DNA from: an uncultured Clostridium sp.
GTDB taxonomy: Bacteria > Bacillota > Clostridia > TANB77 > CAG-508
Direction: 5' to 3'
Assembly (NCBI GenBank): GCA_946487895.1
Contig: CAMLUO010000003.1
Location: 1 to 64,000 of the forward strand
Length of the DNA: 64,000 nucleotides
Of the stretch, positions 35,516-44,676 are shown in pieces (positions within the stretch are counted from its first letter, which is position 1; each line of letters starts with the position of its first letter). Position numbers and translations under genes: made by a program. The notes under the pieces were generated by a model. The model had not been told where the DNA came from and did not search any database. It worked only from the letters and a program-made list of their open reading frames with translations.

Positions 35516-38140
35516 ATGGCAGAAAAAAATGAATTTTCACCTATGATGCAAAAATATCTTGAAACAAAAGAACAATATAAAGATTGCATATTATTCTACC
35601 GTTTAGGAGATTTTTATGAAATGTTTTTTGATGATGCGATACTTGCTGCAAGAGAGTTAGAAATAACTTTAACAGGAAAAGATTGTGGACAAGAAGAAAG
35701 AGCTCCAATGGCAGGAGTTCCGCATCATGCAGCAGAAATGTATATTGCAAAACTAGTTGCTAAAGGATATAAAGTTGCAATCTGTGAACAGTTAGAAGAC
35801 CCTAAAAAGACAAAAGGTATTGTAAAAAGGGGAGTTATTAGAGTTGTAACTCCAGGAACTATTGTAGAAAGTAATATGCTAGAAGAAAGAAAAAATAATT
35901 ATATAATGTCTATTTTTAAATCTGGTATTTATTATGGAATTAGTGTATGTGATATATCAACAGGAGAATTTTATTCAGCTGAAATTAAAGATAACTATAA
36001 TTTCCCAATGTTATTAGATGAGATTGCAAGATATACTCCATCAGAGTTAGTAATTAATTCAATGATGGGAGATTGTACTGATGAGATAAATAAAATAAAA
36101 GAAAGATTTGAGAACATATATATTACGCATTTTAATGATGAATTTTTCAAATATACTATTGATACACTATCACTTAGATTTAATATCCTAGATAACAAAA
36201 ATAACAGAGTAGAAGATTTAGAACAATATACCCTAGCAGTTCCTTCTATAAATGCTTTAATAGAGTATATAGAGCAAACTCAAAAAACTAGTTTAGACCA
36301 TATAAATAAAATCAAGATATATAAATTATCAAGATATATGGCATTAGATATAAATGCAAGAAGAAATCTTGAAATTACTGAAAAAATGAGAGATAAATCT
36401 AAGAAAGGTACACTTTTATGGGTTTTAGATAAAACTGCGACTTCAATGGGCGGAAGAATGCTTAGAAGATGGCTAAATGACCCACTAATTGATGTTGCAG
36501 AGATAAATAGAAGGTTAAATGCAGTAAAAGAATTAAAAGATGATATTATATTAAGAGGAGATATAATAGATAATTTAAAAAAGGTTTATGATATTGAAAG
36601 ATTATCTGGAAAAATGGCTTATGGAAATGCTAATGCAAGAGATATGATTACATTGAAAAATTCGCTATACAAATTACCAGAAGTAAAACAAGTACTAAGT
36701 AAATGTAAATCTGAAATGTTAAAAGATTTATATGAAAATTTAGATGAGTTACAAGATATGTATCAATTAATAGATAAGGCTATTGTTGAAGAGCCACCTA
36801 TGAGTATTACAGATGGTGGAATTATAAAACTTGGATATGATGAAGAAATTGATAAACTAAAAACTGCACAGACTAAAGGAAAGAATTGGTTAATTCAACT
36901 AGAAGCGGATGAAAGAGAAAAAACAGGAATAAAAAATCTAAAAGTTGGATTTAATAAAGTATTTGGATATTTTATTGAAGTAACAAAATCAAACTTAAGT
37001 CAAGTGCCAGAAAGATATATTCGTAAACAAACATTAACAAATGCTGAAAGATATATTACAGAAGAATTAAAGAATTTGGAAAATCAAATTTTAGGAGCAG
37101 AAGAAAAAGTTACAAGCTTAGAGTATGAAGCATTTACGAAGATTAGAGAAGAGATAGCAAAAAATATTAGAAGATTACAAAAGACAAGTGAAGTTGTTGC
37201 AACCTTAGATGTTCTAGCATCTTTTGCACAAGTTGCAGAAGATATGAATTATTGTATGCCTGAAGTTAATTCATATGGCACAATAGATATAAAAGAAGGA
37301 AGACATCCAGTAATCGAAAAAATATTAGGAGCAGGTGGATTTGTTGAAAATGATACATATCTTGATGAAGGAGACAATAGATTAGCAGTAATAACTGGAC
37401 CTAATATGGCAGGAAAATCAACATATATGAGACAAGTAGCATTAATTACATTAATGGCACAAGTAGGAAGTTTTGTACCAGCAACATCAGCAAAAATTGG
37501 AGTAGTTGATAAAATCTTTACAAGAGTTGGGGCATCAGATGATTTGAGTATGGGACAAAGTACATTTATGGTTGAGATGATGGAAGTTGCAACAATACTT
37601 AAAGAAGCAACTAAAAATAGTTTAGTAATATTAGATGAAATAGGAAGAGGAACTTCTACATATGATGGACTTTCAATTGCCTGGGCCGTTGCAGAATATA
37701 TAGCTGACAAAGAAAAATGTGGAGCTAAAACATTATTTGCAACACACTATCATGAATTAACTGAGCTAGAGGAAAAGCTAGAGGGTGTTAAAAACTATTC
37801 TATTGCAGTAAAAGAAAAAGGTGAAGATATAATCTTTTTAAGAAAGATTATAAGAGGAGGAACAGATGAAAGTTATGGAATACATGTTGCAAGATTAGCA
37901 GGTGTTCCAAAAGCTGTTACACAAAAGGCTAATGAGATATTACGTTCATTAGAGAGAAAAAATATTTTAACAGGAAAGAAACAAGAAAAGCAAGATAAAA
38001 AGCAGCTTGAAGGACAGTTTGATTTATATAACTACAAACTAGCAGAGATTGCCCATGAGGTTGATAAAATTAATTTGAATGAATTAACACCAATTGATGC
38101 TTTGAATACACTAGTGAAAATTAAAGAAAAGTTAAAATAG
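35516..38140 (+). CDS. mutS: DNA mismatch repair protein MutS
   Basis: Mismatch-recognition ATPase, about 874 residues. The N-terminal mismatch-binding domain has TPMMQKYLE-like FSPMMQKYLETKEQYKD and the FYEMFFDDA wedge (Phe-x-Glu). The ATPase has GPNMAGKSTYMRQ, STFMVEMMEV, LDEIGRGTSTYDG and ATHYHELTEL. The start at 35516 (or TTG 35513) fits the upstream AAAGGA better than the ATG at 35504. mutL is not adjacent. Confidence 0.96.
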   Translation: MAEKNEFSPMMQKYLETKEQYKDCILFYRLGDFYEMFFDDAILAARELEITLTGKDCGQEERAPMAGVPHHAAEMYIAKLVAKGYKVAICEQLEDPKKTKGIVKRGVIRVVTPGTIVESNMLEERKNNYIMSIFKSGIYYGISVCDISTGEFYSAEIKDNYNFPMLLDEIARYTPSELVINSMMGDCTDEINKIKERFENIYITHFNDEFFKYTIDTLSLRFNILDNKNNRVEDLEQYTLAVPSINALIEYIEQTQKTSLDHINKIKIYKLSRYMALDINARRNLEITEKMRDKSKKGTLLWVLDKTATSMGGRMLRRWLNDPLIDVAEINRRLNAVKELKDDIILRGDIIDNLKKVYDIERLSGKMAYGNANARDMITLKNSLYKLPEVKQVLSKCKSEMLKDLYENLDELQDMYQLIDKAIVEEPPMSITDGGIIKLGYDEEIDKLKTAQTKGKNWLIQLEADEREKTGIKNLKVGFNKVFGYFIEVTKSNLSQVPERYIRKQTLTNAERYITEELKNLENQILGAEEKVTSLEYEAFTKIREEIAKNIRRLQKTSEVVATLDVLASFAQVAEDMNYCMPEVNSYGTIDIKEGRHPVIEKILGAGGFVENDTYLDEGDNRLAVITGPNMAGKSTYMRQVALITLMAQVGSFVPATSAKIGVVDKIFTRVGASDDLSMGQSTFMVEMMEVATILKEATKNSLVILDEIGRGTSTYDGLSIAWAVAEYIADKEKCGAKTLFATHYHELTELEEKLEGVKNYSIAVKEKGEDIIFLRKIIRGGTDESYGIHVARLAGVPKAVTQKANEILRSLERKNILTGKKQEKQDKKQLEGQFDLYNYKLAEIAHEVDKINLNELTPIDALNTLVKIKEKLK

Positions 38141-38186
38141 GGATGTGCCAAAACGTTTCATTTTGAAACGAAAGAGACAGACCTAA
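38139..38186. repeat. GGGACG-related hairpin (copy g)
   Basis: AAACGTTTCA-TTT-TGAAACG hairpin preceded by GGGATGTGCC, similar to the copy at 50680. It starts at the mutS stop and lacks a perfect GGGACG core. Confidence 0.5.
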
Positions 38187-38217
38187 AATATTAAATAAAA
38201 GAAAGGAAGTCCTAAAA

Positions 38218-38718
38218 ATGGGAAAAGAAAGTTCGAAAAATTTTAGAGATAGGATTAGAAAAAGTGCAGAAGTTCATTTAGAGGGAAAAGATGGTACAAG
38301 AAAAAGAAGTGAAAGTGAAGTTTTAGCTATGTATTATAGTGAGCAGGATATAGAAAGAGCAGAAAAGAGAATAGCAAAGAGAATAGCAAAAAATAGAAGA
38401 CAGTGTGAAAAACAAGGTAAGAAATATCCAGAAGCAGAAACTTCAGAAAGAAGTTATTATTATGTTAGAAAGATGGTTGAACCTACTGGTGAAATAAATT
38501 ATCTTGGTATTACAAAAGATGAATATGATGATCCAGAGTATCCTGGATATAAGGCGAAAATGATGGCTTCTAATGTTGTGTCACGTGGCATACAAGTAGA
38601 ACATCATGGAGATTATACGAGAATGGAAAAGAAGTTCTTGAAACAAAAGCAAAGGGCAAACGAATCTTTAAAAATGATGCAGAAGGCTTTTGAAGATAAC
38701 GAGGAATCTGAAAGATAA
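38218..38718 (+). CDS. unknown basic protein
   Basis: 166 residues, highly charged (Lys, Arg, Glu), no signal peptide or membrane segment. Helical AEKRIAKRIAKNRRQCEKQGKKYP and a Tyr-rich YYYVRKMVEPTGEINYLGITKDEYDDPEYPGY segment. No family recognised. AAAGGAAG precedes the ATG. Confidence 0.75.
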   Translation: MGKESSKNFRDRIRKSAEVHLEGKDGTRKRSESEVLAMYYSEQDIERAEKRIAKRIAKNRRQCEKQGKKYPEAETSERSYYYVRKMVEPTGEINYLGITKDEYDDPEYPGYKAKMMASNVVSRGIQVEHHGDYTRMEKKFLKQKQRANESLKMMQKAFEDNEESER

Positions 38719-38797
38719 AATTATTAATTACCCAAAAAGAACTATCAAAAAATAAACTCTTTTCATAAAATATACAAAATGAAAGGAGTTTTTATAT

Positions 38798-39487
38798 ATG
38801 GATTATGAATTAATGATGAATGGAAATGTAAAAATAGGTCAAAAAGCACTAGATTTTCATGCAATAACAACATTTGGAGAAATTAGTTTAGATGATTACA
38901 AAGGTAAGTGGCTTGTATTATTTTCCCATCCAGGAGATTTTACTCCGGTATGCACAACAGAAATGATAGCATTTACAAGAGCACATACATATTTTAAGCA
39001 GCTAAACACAGAGTTATTAGGATTAAGTGTAGATAGTAATCCGTCACATTTAGCTTGGGTGTATGACATTTATCTTAGAACTGGAATAAAAGTATCATTT
39101 CCAATAATTGCTGATAGAAATGGAGAAATAGCAAGAAAATATGGTATGATATCAAATGATATTAGCAACACAGAAACAGTTAGGAATGTATTTATTATTG
39201 ACGATAAAGGAATAATAAGAACAATACTCGTTTACCCTATGAATGTAGGACGTTTTATACCAGAAATAATAAGAATTGTTCAAGCATTACAAATGGCTGA
39301 TTGCATGAATTCTTCAACTGCTGCAAATTGGATGCCTAACCAACCTGTTATTCAATCAATTCCAAAAACTTTTGAACAGCTACAAGAAAGAAATAATCAA
39401 ATAGAAGAGAATAGAAATGGTATAAGCTGGTATTTAAGCTTTAAAGAGCCAGATAGAAAATGTATTAATTCAGAAAAAGAATGTTAA
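38798..39487 (+). CDS. peroxiredoxin (AhpC/Prx6 type)
   Basis: Thiol peroxidase, 229 residues. Active site HPGDFTPVCTTE with the peroxidatic Cys near residue 50 and the conserved Arg in the YGMISND region. The length and the PVIQSIPKTFEQLQE C-terminal dimerisation arm fit the 1-Cys/Prx6 clade. Extra Cys residues at the tail (KCINSEKEC) could act as resolving thiols (inference). An oxygen-defence gene suits an anaerobe. GAAAGGAG precedes the ATG. Confidence 0.92.
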   Translation: MDYELMMNGNVKIGQKALDFHAITTFGEISLDDYKGKWLVLFSHPGDFTPVCTTEMIAFTRAHTYFKQLNTELLGLSVDSNPSHLAWVYDIYLRTGIKVSFPIIADRNGEIARKYGMISNDISNTETVRNVFIIDDKGIIRTILVYPMNVGRFIPEIIRIVQALQMADCMNSSTAANWMPNQPVIQSIPKTFEQLQERNNQIEENRNGISWYLSFKEPDRKCINSEKEC

Positions 39488-39582
39488 AAGTATTTATTTG
39501 ATTTTATCAAATTTTGAATAATCTAATAAAAAATTCACATACTAACATTATTAGAAAATTTATTTGTATGTGGAGGTAACTT

Positions 39583-39780
39583 ATGGAAGGAAATCAAAAA
39601 ATACATTGTACAGTTGAAACATGTAAATACAATGAGAAAAACCAAAATTTATGCAAATTGCAAGCAATTCAAGTAGAACCAACAAAAAATTGTGATACAA
39701 AACAAGCTGATGAATCAATGTGTTCAAGTTATATTTATGAAAAAATAATCAATAAAGGTATAAAAAATGAGAAGGACTAA
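39583..39780 (+). CDS. DUF1540 small cysteine protein
   Basis: 65 residues with the DUF1540 pattern: HCTVETCKYNEKNQNLCKL, later NCDTKQADESMCSSY. Five to six cysteines suggest metal binding. Common in spore-forming Firmicutes; function not established. GGAGG precedes the ATG. Confidence 0.85.
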   Translation: MEGNQKIHCTVETCKYNEKNQNLCKLQAIQVEPTKNCDTKQADESMCSSYIYEKIINKGIKNEKD

Positions 39781-39797
39781 ATTTTCTTCTCATTTTT
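39763..39797 (+). terminator. terminator of the DUF1540 gene
   Basis: AAAAATGAGAA pairs with TTCTCATTTTT; the stop codon is in the loop. Confidence 0.8.
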
Positions 39798-39874
39798 CTT
39801 GACATATGAGAAAAATAGAAATAAAATTACAGTTGAAATAGACAAGAAAAATCAAAAAAGAAAGGAATGATAAT

Positions 39875-40804
39875 ATGTTAGTTACAACAAAGGAAATGTT
39901 TGAAAAATCAATGAAAGAAGGATTTGCAATAGGTGCATTTAATGTAAATAATATGGAAATAATACAAGCAATAGTAGATGCAGCAGCTGAAAGTAAGTCA
40001 CCAGTTATATTACAAGCATCTTCAAGTGCAATAAAATATGCAAGAATAGGATATTTAATGAAAATGGTAGAAGCAGCATTAGAAGAACATCCAGAAGTTC
40101 CAGTTGCAATACATTTAGACCATGGACCTGATTTTGAAACAGCTAAAATGTGTATAGATGCAGGATTTACATCTGTTATGATTGATGGCTCAAAATATGA
40201 TTTTGAAGAAAATGTAGCTTTAACAAAACAAGTTGTAGATTATGCACACTCAAAAGGAGTTGTGGTAGAAGCAGAACTTGGAAAATTAGCTGGAATTGAA
40301 GATGATGTTAATGTGGATGCAAAAGATGCTATGTATACAGATCCAGCTCAAGCAGAAGAATTTGTTAGAAGAACAGGATGTGATTCTTTAGCAATAGCTA
40401 TTGGTACAAGTCATGGAGCATATAAATTTAAAGGAGAAGCAAAATTAAGATTTGATATTTTAAAACAAATAAAAGAAAGAATACCAAATACACCAATAGT
40501 ATTACATGGAGCTTCAACAGTTATTCCAGAATTAGTAGAAATGTGTAACAAATATGGAGGAGATATACCAGGTGCAAAAGGTGTACCAGATGAAATTTTA
40601 CATGAAGCAAGTGTTTCTGGAGTATCAAAAATCAATGTAGATACAGACTTACGTTTAGCTATGACTGCTGCAATAAGAAAAGAATTTAGTGAAGAGCCAA
40701 ATGTATTTGACCCAAGAAAATATTTAAAACCAGCAAGAGATTTAATTAAAGAAACAGTAGAACATAAAATGAAAGATGTTTTTGGTTCAAGTAATAAAAT
40801 TTAA
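39875..40804 (+). CDS. fba: class II fructose-1,6-bisphosphate aldolase
   Basis: Glycolytic zinc aldolase, 309 residues. Zinc ligands in IHLDHGPDF and the VLHGAST loop, catalytic Asp in the LDHG motif, AELGKLAGIED and KINVDTDLRLAMT phosphate-binding segments. AAAGGAATGATAAT precedes the ATG. Monocistronic, ended by a GGGACG-family hairpin. Confidence 0.97.
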   Translation: MLVTTKEMFEKSMKEGFAIGAFNVNNMEIIQAIVDAAAESKSPVILQASSSAIKYARIGYLMKMVEAALEEHPEVPVAIHLDHGPDFETAKMCIDAGFTSVMIDGSKYDFEENVALTKQVVDYAHSKGVVVEAELGKLAGIEDDVNVDAKDAMYTDPAQAEEFVRRTGCDSLAIAIGTSHGAYKFKGEAKLRFDILKQIKERIPNTPIVLHGASTVIPELVEMCNKYGGDIPGAKGVPDEILHEASVSGVSKINVDTDLRLAMTAAIRKEFSEEPNVFDPRKYLKPARDLIKETVEHKMKDVFGSSNKI

Positions 40805-40805
40805 A

Positions 40806-40919
40806 AAACAGATGTCGCAATGGGGACGTTTCTCATGCGACATTTTCTATTAATTATTATATGAAATTAATTTTTTATACTCAATGTCGCATGAGAAACG
40901 TCCCCATTGCGACACTCTC
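40806..40919. repeat. inverted pair of GGGACG-family hairpins (copies h and i)
   Basis: Copy h (40810-40846) has TGTCGCA/TGCGACA arms around ATGGGGACGTTTCTCA; copy i (40883-40914) is the same element inverted. Between the convergent fba and smpB genes they can serve as terminators for both strands, and the two copies can pair with each other. Confidence 0.8.
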
Positions 40920-41378
40920 TCAGTCTCTGTTTTTTTCTTTCATAGCTTGTTTCATTCTTCGTTCAGCATCTTTTTTTGCCAAATCTTGTCTTTTATCATA
41001 CAATTTTTTTCCTTTACCAATACCAAGTTCTAACTTAACAAAACTACCCTTAAAATATAGAGAGATAGGGACAAGGCTATAACCTTTTTGTTTTGTTAAT
41101 CCAATCAATTTATTAATTTCTTTTTTATTTAATAAAAGTTTTCTATTTCTTAAAGGGTCTTTATTGAATATATTTCCGTGTTCATATGGACTTATGTGCA
41201 TACCAACAACAAATACTTCTCCATTTTTTATAATTGCATAACAGTCTTTCATGTTGACTTTTCCGCTTCTGATAGATTTTATTTCAGTACCAGATAAAAC
41301 AATTCCAGCTTCTAATCTATTTTCGATTGTATAGTTATGATATGCAGTTGGATTCTTAGCAATTAACTTTGTGTTCAT
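40920..41378 (-). CDS. smpB: SsrA-binding protein SmpB
   Basis: Partner of tmRNA in ribosome rescue. 152 residues with [47 protein letters not shown] and the Lys/Arg-rich tail. GAGAGGTTAG precedes the ATG. No tmRNA gene was recognised in the window. Ribosome rescue is relevant if CGG stalls ribosomes. Confidence 0.97.
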   Translation of the reverse strand: MNTKLIAKNPTAYHNYTIENRLEAGIVLSGTEIKSIRSGKVNMKDCYAIIKNGEVFVVGMHISPYEHGNIFNKDPLRNRKLLLNKKEINKLIGLTKQKGYSLVPISLYFKGSFVKLELGIGKGKKLYDKRQDLAKKDAERRMKQAMKEKNRD

Positions 41379-41444
41379 AATACTAACCTCTCTTATAATG
41401 TGAATTTTAGAATATTATATCATAAGATAGGAGAATAGTAAAAG

Positions 41445-41475
41445 AAAAAACTCTGTTTAATACAGAATTTTTTCT
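41445..41475 (-). terminator. terminator
   Basis: AAAAACTCTGT pairs with ACAGAATTTTTT; ends the minus-strand gene at 41499. Confidence 0.75.
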
Positions 41476-41498
41476 AAATAACAAAAGCAATCATTTAA

Positions 41499-41954
41499 TT
41501 AATCTTTGTCATCATAATTAGAAGAACGCATTTGCATTGAATAATACCAAACTAGAGCAACAATAGCGATAGTTGCAATACCTATAATAAGCCAAGTCCA
41601 CATAGTTGCATTCATACCCATTAGAGTAGAACCTTCTGCATTAGTTCTAGTAGCATTATAAGTTGAAGTACTTGATGTTACTCTATTATTTGTTGTGTTT
41701 CTTGTAGTATTATGTTCTCCATTATGGTTCATTGCATTTGTTGCATTTTCCATTTTATTTTCTACAGAATTAGTAGCATCTTTGGCAGCATTAGTAACAT
41801 CTTTAGCAGCATTTTCAACTGCATTTTCGGCACCACCAACTACATTTCTAACACCTTCTACTGCATCATTTGCCATATCATTTGCAAAACATACACTAAA
41901 AGAGAATATAGCTGCAATAAGAATACTTAAAACAATTGCTAATTTCTTATTCAT
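41499..41954 (-). CDS. secreted Asn/Thr/Ala-rich protein with C-terminal membrane anchor
   Basis: 151 residues. Signal peptide (LAIVLSILIAAIFSFSVCFA), an alanine/asparagine heptad-like region (VENAAKDVTNAAKDATNSVENKMENATNA) resembling LEA-type repeats, an Asn/Thr-rich linker, one C-terminal membrane helix (MWTWLIIGIATIAIVALVWYY) and a short charged tail. Function unknown. Its architecture matches the next gene on the same strand. Confidence 0.75.
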   Translation of the reverse strand: MNKKLAIVLSILIAAIFSFSVCFANDMANDAVEGVRNVVGGAENAVENAAKDVTNAAKDATNSVENKMENATNAMNHNGEHNTTRNTTNNRVTSSTSTYNATRTNAEGSTLMGMNATMWTWLIIGIATIAIVALVWYYSMQMRSSNYDDKD

Positions 41955-42049
41955 AATAAAATCCTCCTATAAAAAATTATATTGCATATTAAATGAAATA
42001 CTAATATTAGTATGAAATATTGAAATAAAAATATACATGAAAAAAATGT

Positions 42050-42093
42050 TATAAAAAAATCTGGTTAAAAAATTTAAACCAGATTTTTTAAAA
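42050..42093. terminator. terminator
   Basis: AAAAAATCTGGTT pairs with AACCAGATTTTTT; lies downstream of the minus-strand gene at 42119. Confidence 0.85.
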
Positions 42094-42118
42094 TTTTATT
42101 AAAATTGTGTTTTCAAAT

Positions 42119-42574
42119 TTATCTTTTTAATCTAATTAAAATAGCAATTGCAAGTAATATTAGTAATACGCCAATAACAATTATTAAGATATTAAGTATA
42201 TCTGCAATTTCTAATTCATTTGTAGAAGTTGAAGTTGTACTAGTAACATTTGCTGAAGTACTACCACTTGAAGTAGAGTCGTTAGAAGAGTAAGCAGAAT
42301 TACTGTTACTATTTGAATTGCTAGTATTTGAACTATTAGAAGTGTTAGAATTACTAGATGAATTACTTGTATTATTAGTTTCATTGGTGCTATTAGCATC
42401 TAAACTGTTAGAATCAGTATTTGTATTACTATTGTCAGTTGGACTATTAGCAGTTAAATCAGAAGATGTGTCAGTATTATCAACTAAATCTAAATCAACT
42501 GCGTAACAAAAATTAAACATAAAAATAAATAAAAATATCCCCATTAAAATAATTACTTTTTTAAATTGCAACAT
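42119..42574 (-). CDS. secreted Ser/Asn/Thr-rich protein with C-terminal membrane anchor
   Basis: 151 residues. Signal peptide (VIILMGIFLFIFMFNFCYA), about 85 residues of Ser/Asn/Thr/Asp low complexity, then a membrane helix (ILNILIIVIGVLLILLAIAIL) and RLKR. Same length and layout as the gene at 41499, though low-complexity cores are not alignable. Possibly a surface stalk. GGAGGTAATAAT precedes the ATG. Confidence 0.75.
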   Translation of the reverse strand: MLQFKKVIILMGIFLFIFMFNFCYAVDLDLVDNTDTSSDLTANSPTDNSNTNTDSNSLDANSTNETNNTSNSSSNSNTSNSSNTSNSNSNSNSAYSSNDSTSSGSTSANVTSTTSTSTNELEIADILNILIIVIGVLLILLAIAILIRLKR

Positions 42575-42787
42575 ATTATTACCTCCATCATTTGTTAATT
42601 GTTATATCTATAACATGTTAATTTACTTATATAATAATATCAAAACAAAAATAAAATGTCTAGTAATTATTAAAAAATTATTAAAAAAGTGACAAATATG
42701 AAAAAAAGTGGTAAAATAAAAAAGAATTGATTTAATAACTAATAACTTAATTAGAATAAAAATTTGAAAATAAAAAGGAAAGCAAAA

Positions 42788-43342
42788 ATGGGAGAGATTA
42801 TGATTAAAAAAACTACTAAAGAAAAAGTAATAGACTATATAGCATATTTTTTTATCTACTCATTTTTAGGATGGATAATAGAAACAATATATGCATTCAT
42901 AATTCATGGAACCTTTATTAAAAGAGGTTTTCTATTTGGACCAATTTGTCCAATATATGGATTTGGTGCAGTTATTTTATTATTGGTTACTAAAAAGATG
43001 TATGGAAAGCCATTTCAAAAATTTTTAATAGCAACAGTACTATTTACTGTATTTGAATATTTAGTCTCACTAATATTTGAAGAAATTTTTGGACTAAGAT
43101 GGTGGGATTATTCAAATGACTTTTTAAATATTCAAGGTAGAGTAAGTTTAATGTATACTATATTTTGGGGCGTAATAGGATTAATTTTATTAGAAAAATT
43201 ACATCCTTTAATTGAAAATTTTATTCAAAAAGTAGAAGTTAAAATAAAAACTAATGCAAAATTAATGATAGTATATGTATTAATTGGAATTTTAATACTA
43301 GATTTTGTTTTATCTAGTTTAAAATATTTAAATATTTTTTAA
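42788..43342 (+). CDS. putative ABC-transporter type IV / CmpB-like membrane protein
   Basis: About 184 residues with five hydrophobic helices. FFIYSFLGWIIETIYAFIIHG, KRGFLFGPICPIYGFGAV and GLRWWDYSNDFLNIQGRVSL match the PF06541-type membrane family of Firmicutes. Its substrate is unknown and no ATPase gene is adjacent. ATG 42788 is chosen because AAGGAAAG lies six bases upstream; ATG 42800 is possible. The next gene starts 22 bases downstream. Confidence 0.8.
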   Translation: MGEIMIKKTTKEKVIDYIAYFFIYSFLGWIIETIYAFIIHGTFIKRGFLFGPICPIYGFGAVILLLVTKKMYGKPFQKFLIATVLFTVFEYLVSLIFEEIFGLRWWDYSNDFLNIQGRVSLMYTIFWGVIGLILLEKLHPLIENFIQKVEVKIKTNAKLMIVYVLIGILILDFVLSSLKYLNIF

Positions 43343-43364
43343 AATTTGAAAGGAGAGAAAATAG

Positions 43365-44225
43365 ATGGATAATATTACATCTTATTTATTTAAAACAAAT
43401 GCAATTAGATTTTGCGAAGAGAATAAACCATTTTGGTATACATCTGGAAAAATCGGACCATATTTTATAAACACACATTTTGTGTATGGAAGTGAAAAAG
43501 ATGCAGTAGAACTACTAAGTTATATTGATGAAGCGTTAGCAGATAAAATGACTTTACCTAAAAAAGTATTTGAAAAAGTATCTAAACAATATCAAGAAAA
43601 TGAAATTTATAAAAATGTAATTGATATTATGAAAAAATATATAGAAGAAAATCTTAATATTGATGAAATTGATTATATATCAGGTGGAGAAAGAAGAGAT
43701 TGGTTCTTCTCAAATATATTAGCATATTTATTTAAAAAACCACATATTTCAATATATAAAGATATGACAACAGTTGTAAGTGATTTTAATTTTGAAAATA
43801 CTAATAAAGTAGAAAATATAGAAGGTAAAAAAGTATTACATATAGCAGATTTAATTACAGTAGCTTCAAGTTATATAAGAGCTTGGATACCAGCAATTGA
43901 AAATTTAGGTGGTAAGATTGTTGCATCTTGTGTGGTGGTTGACCGTATGCAAGGCGGAAAAGAGAAAATAGAAGAAAAAGGTGTGAAATCTTTATCATTA
44001 GTTCAAGTTGATAATTCTTTATTTAAAGAAGCATTAGAACTAGGTATTATAAATGAAAATCAAGAAAAAATGCTAGAAAAGTTCTTTGAAAATCCGGATG
44101 AAACTATGAGAGACTTTTTAGTAAATCATCCTGAATTTTTAGAAAATGCACTTAATTCTGATGAAAAAACTAAAAAAAGAGCAAAACTTTTAGTAGAACA
44201 AGATTTATATAATTTAAAAGATTAA
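43365..44225 (+). CDS. orotate phosphoribosyltransferase-like protein
   Basis: 286 residues. NAIRFCEENKPFWYTSGKIGPYFINTHF matches the OPRT N-terminus, ISGGERRDWFFSNILAYLF and KKVLHIADLITVASSYIRAW correspond to the PRPP-binding regions, but the PRPP loop is atypical (HIADLIT rather than VEDVVTTG). The window's pyrimidine cluster lacks pyrE, so this may fill that step or be a paralogue of different function. GAAAGGAGAG precedes the ATG. Confidence 0.75.
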   Translation: MDNITSYLFKTNAIRFCEENKPFWYTSGKIGPYFINTHFVYGSEKDAVELLSYIDEALADKMTLPKKVFEKVSKQYQENEIYKNVIDIMKKYIEENLNIDEIDYISGGERRDWFFSNILAYLFKKPHISIYKDMTTVVSDFNFENTNKVENIEGKKVLHIADLITVASSYIRAWIPAIENLGGKIVASCVVVDRMQGGKEKIEEKGVKSLSLVQVDNSLFKEALELGIINENQEKMLEKFFENPDETMRDFLVNHPEFLENALNSDEKTKKRAKLLVEQDLYNLKD

Positions 44226-44367
44226 TTTTATAAAATAGAAAACCATTTTTGTATAATTTTTCTATCATGAAATATAAATTTTACAAATTTTTACAAACCA
44301 TCTAGTATAATCATCCTAAACTTTTTATAATATTCATTTACTGTACTATAAAGGAGGATGATATACG

Positions 44368-44547
44368 ATGGTTTTTTCTAGATATCTCTACTCAAAAGTA
44401 GTAGGGGCAAGGACAAAATTTATCTCTTTAGTATTAGAGAAAAATGAGCTTGATTTCTTAGAAGAAAATGGAATTGAGCATTATGAGAAAGAAGGAAGAT
44501 ATGTGGTCAATTGTGACCAATTAAAATCACGTTTTTGTCACTGTTAA
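44368..44547 (+). CDS. small protein, 59 aa, unknown, Cys/His-rich end
   Basis: ATG preceded by AAAGGAGGATG, strong support for translation. The product has a mixed helix/strand core (FISLVLEKNELDFLEENGIEHYEKEGRYVV) and ends CDQLKSRFCHC, where three Cys and one His could bind metal. No family recognised. It stands alone between the OPRT-like gene and uvrB. Confidence 0.6.
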   Translation: MVFSRYLYSKVVGARTKFISLVLEKNELDFLEENGIEHYEKEGRYVVNCDQLKSRFCHC

Positions 44548-44620
44548 TTAACGATTTTACAGTAAATGAAAATTGCTATGTCATATTATGTGATAAGCAA
44601 GATAAAAAGTATATATTAAT

Positions 44621-44672
44621 ATCGCTATTTGAAATGTTTTTCTAATATATAGAGAACAAGACAAATAGCGAT
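44621..44672. terminator. long-loop inverted repeat
   Basis: ATCGCTATTT and AAATAGCGAT, separated by 32 bases and followed by TTTATT; a likely terminator between the small gene and convergent uvrB. Confidence 0.5.
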
Positions 44673-44676
44673 TTTA

